DNA of 6,233 nucleotides from an uncultured Collinsella sp. Lineage in GTDB: Bacteria; Actinomycetota; Coriobacteriia; Coriobacteriales; Coriobacteriaceae. Below the pieces are notes generated by a model. The model did no database searches. It was not told where the DNA came from and saw nothing but the letters and a program-made list of their open reading frames with translations. A program made the position numbers and the translations under genes. How positions within the stretch are numbered: the stretch's first letter is position 1; each line of letters starts with the position of its first letter. Location: NCBI GenBank assembly GCA_902474645.1, contig CABRWN010000128.1, positions 1 to 6,233 on the forward strand, written 5' to 3'. Shown here piece by piece: positions 5,852 to 6,233 of this stretch.

Positions 5852-6193
5852 CTACTCCCAGGCTCCCCATACATCGGGGCAATAACCGACGGTGGCCTTT
5901 TTGCCGTTGCGCACGATGGGCTCGGCTAGAACCTGCTGGTTCTCGAGCAGCTTGTCGAAGCGCTGGCTAGGGGTGAGGTGCTGGATGAGTGCGAGCTTCT
6001 CCTCGTCCTTGGCTTTGGGGTTGAGCAACTTGTCGATACCGCCGACCGCCTGCATCACGCTCGTGAGCTCGCCTTTGCTCATCTCCTTTTCCTTAAGGTC
6101 AATAAACTGTACCTTAATGCGGCGCTCCTTAAAATAGCGCTGGGCCTTCTTGGTATCGAAGGACTTCTTGGTGCCGAAGATTTGAATATTCAT
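5852..6193 (-). CDS. ArsC/Spx-fold (thioredoxin-like) protein with Ser at the redox-active position
   Basis: The 113-residue protein matches the ArsC/Spx/YffB thioredoxin-fold family over its full length: N-terminal strand and loop IQIFGTKKSFDTKKAQRYF (3-21), a central helical region with GGIDKLLNPK (51-60), and the conserved EPIVRNGKKATVGY (91-104) holding the family's cis-proline strand. It is closest in wording to the group called ArsC family (seleno)protein, where the loop reads GTKK followed by Cys or Sec. Here residue 11 is Ser, encoded by TCC, so the usual arsenate-reductase/redox centre is missing. The only cysteine is Cys105 near the C-terminus. It may be a non-catalytic relative or a binding protein; arsenate reduction should not be assumed. 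The ATG at 6193 follows a 9-bp hairpin, and the only Shine-Dalgarno-like bases, GGCGG, are in that stem. Confidence 0.85.
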   Translation of the reverse strand: MNIQIFGTKKSFDTKKAQRYFKERRIKVQFIDLKEKEMSKGELTSVMQAVGGIDKLLNPKAKDEEKLALIQHLTPSQRFDKLLENQQVLAEPIVRNGKKATVGYCPDVWGAWE

Positions 6194-6201
6194 TTATTGT
6201 T

Positions 6202-6223
6202 CCGCCGTTCTAACGAACGGCGG
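6202..6223 (-). promoter_or_regulatory. Hairpin just before the ArsC-like start
   Basis: A perfect 9-bp GC-rich stem (6202-6210 with 6215-6223) closes a 4-nt loop, 8 nt before the ATG at 6193. On the minus strand the following bases are AACAATAA, not a T-run, so a standard intrinsic terminator of an upstream gene is doubtful. The GGCGG that could act as the ribosome binding site lies in the 3' arm and would be hidden when the stem forms. Confidence 0.5.
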
Positions 6224-6233
6224 TCACCTCGAC

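Noticed and set aside
4644..5885. A 413-codon plus-strand open frame opposite the CobW-like gene
   Set aside because: It is a mirror of the real gene's GC-rich codons. The product is a low-complexity Leu/Val/Asp/Gly/His-rich sequence with no recognisable motif, while the opposite strand encodes a complete G3E GTPase with all motifs and a ribosome binding site.
6161..6163. Selenocysteine in the ArsC-like protein
   Set aside because: The codon at the Sec/Cys position is TCC, not TGA, so the residue is serine as read.

Overview
The window is ordinary-density bacterial DNA of fairly high GC. It looks like a Coriobacteriia genome (Actinomycetota), and Collinsella or a close relative is my best guess. 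That rests on GC-rich codon use, the gene families present, and a palindromic repeat (core TGTGACAAAGGGAC) that I associate from memory with this group. The taxonomy is inference and I could not search it.

Layout. At 3-191 (+) is the C-terminal tail of an EF-G-like translation GTPase of the TetM/ribosomal-protection superfamily. Its last two codons, ATG TGA, lie in a palindromic repeat (185-217). A promoter-like region with two 20-bp-spaced direct repeats follows. Next come two overlapping plus-strand genes: an Orc1/Cdc6-like AAA+ ATPase with a C-terminal winged helix (285-1403) and a short UvrA paralogue (1396-3909) that lacks the UvrB-binding domain. A second copy of the repeat (3912-3946), inverted relative to the first, follows at once and supplies the ATG TGA end of the converging trmL gene (3939-4538, minus).

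The right half is all on the minus strand. trmL encodes a tRNA wobble 2'-O-methyltransferase. It sits behind a strong intrinsic terminator (4560-4594) that ends a COG0523/CobW-type metallochaperone GTPase gene (4635-5765). Upstream of that is an ArsC/Spx-fold protein (5852-6193) whose usual catalytic Cys/Sec position is serine.

How the genes fit together. The AAA+ and UvrA-like genes are probably co-transcribed and translationally coupled, so they may act together on DNA damage, a DNA-binding drug or another DNA/nucleoprotein substrate. This two-gene unit bracketed by inverted repeat copies is the most interesting part of the window. The minus-strand genes look like separate housekeeping or metal/redox functions. 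I see no CRISPR array, tRNA, rRNA, transposase or prophage gene.
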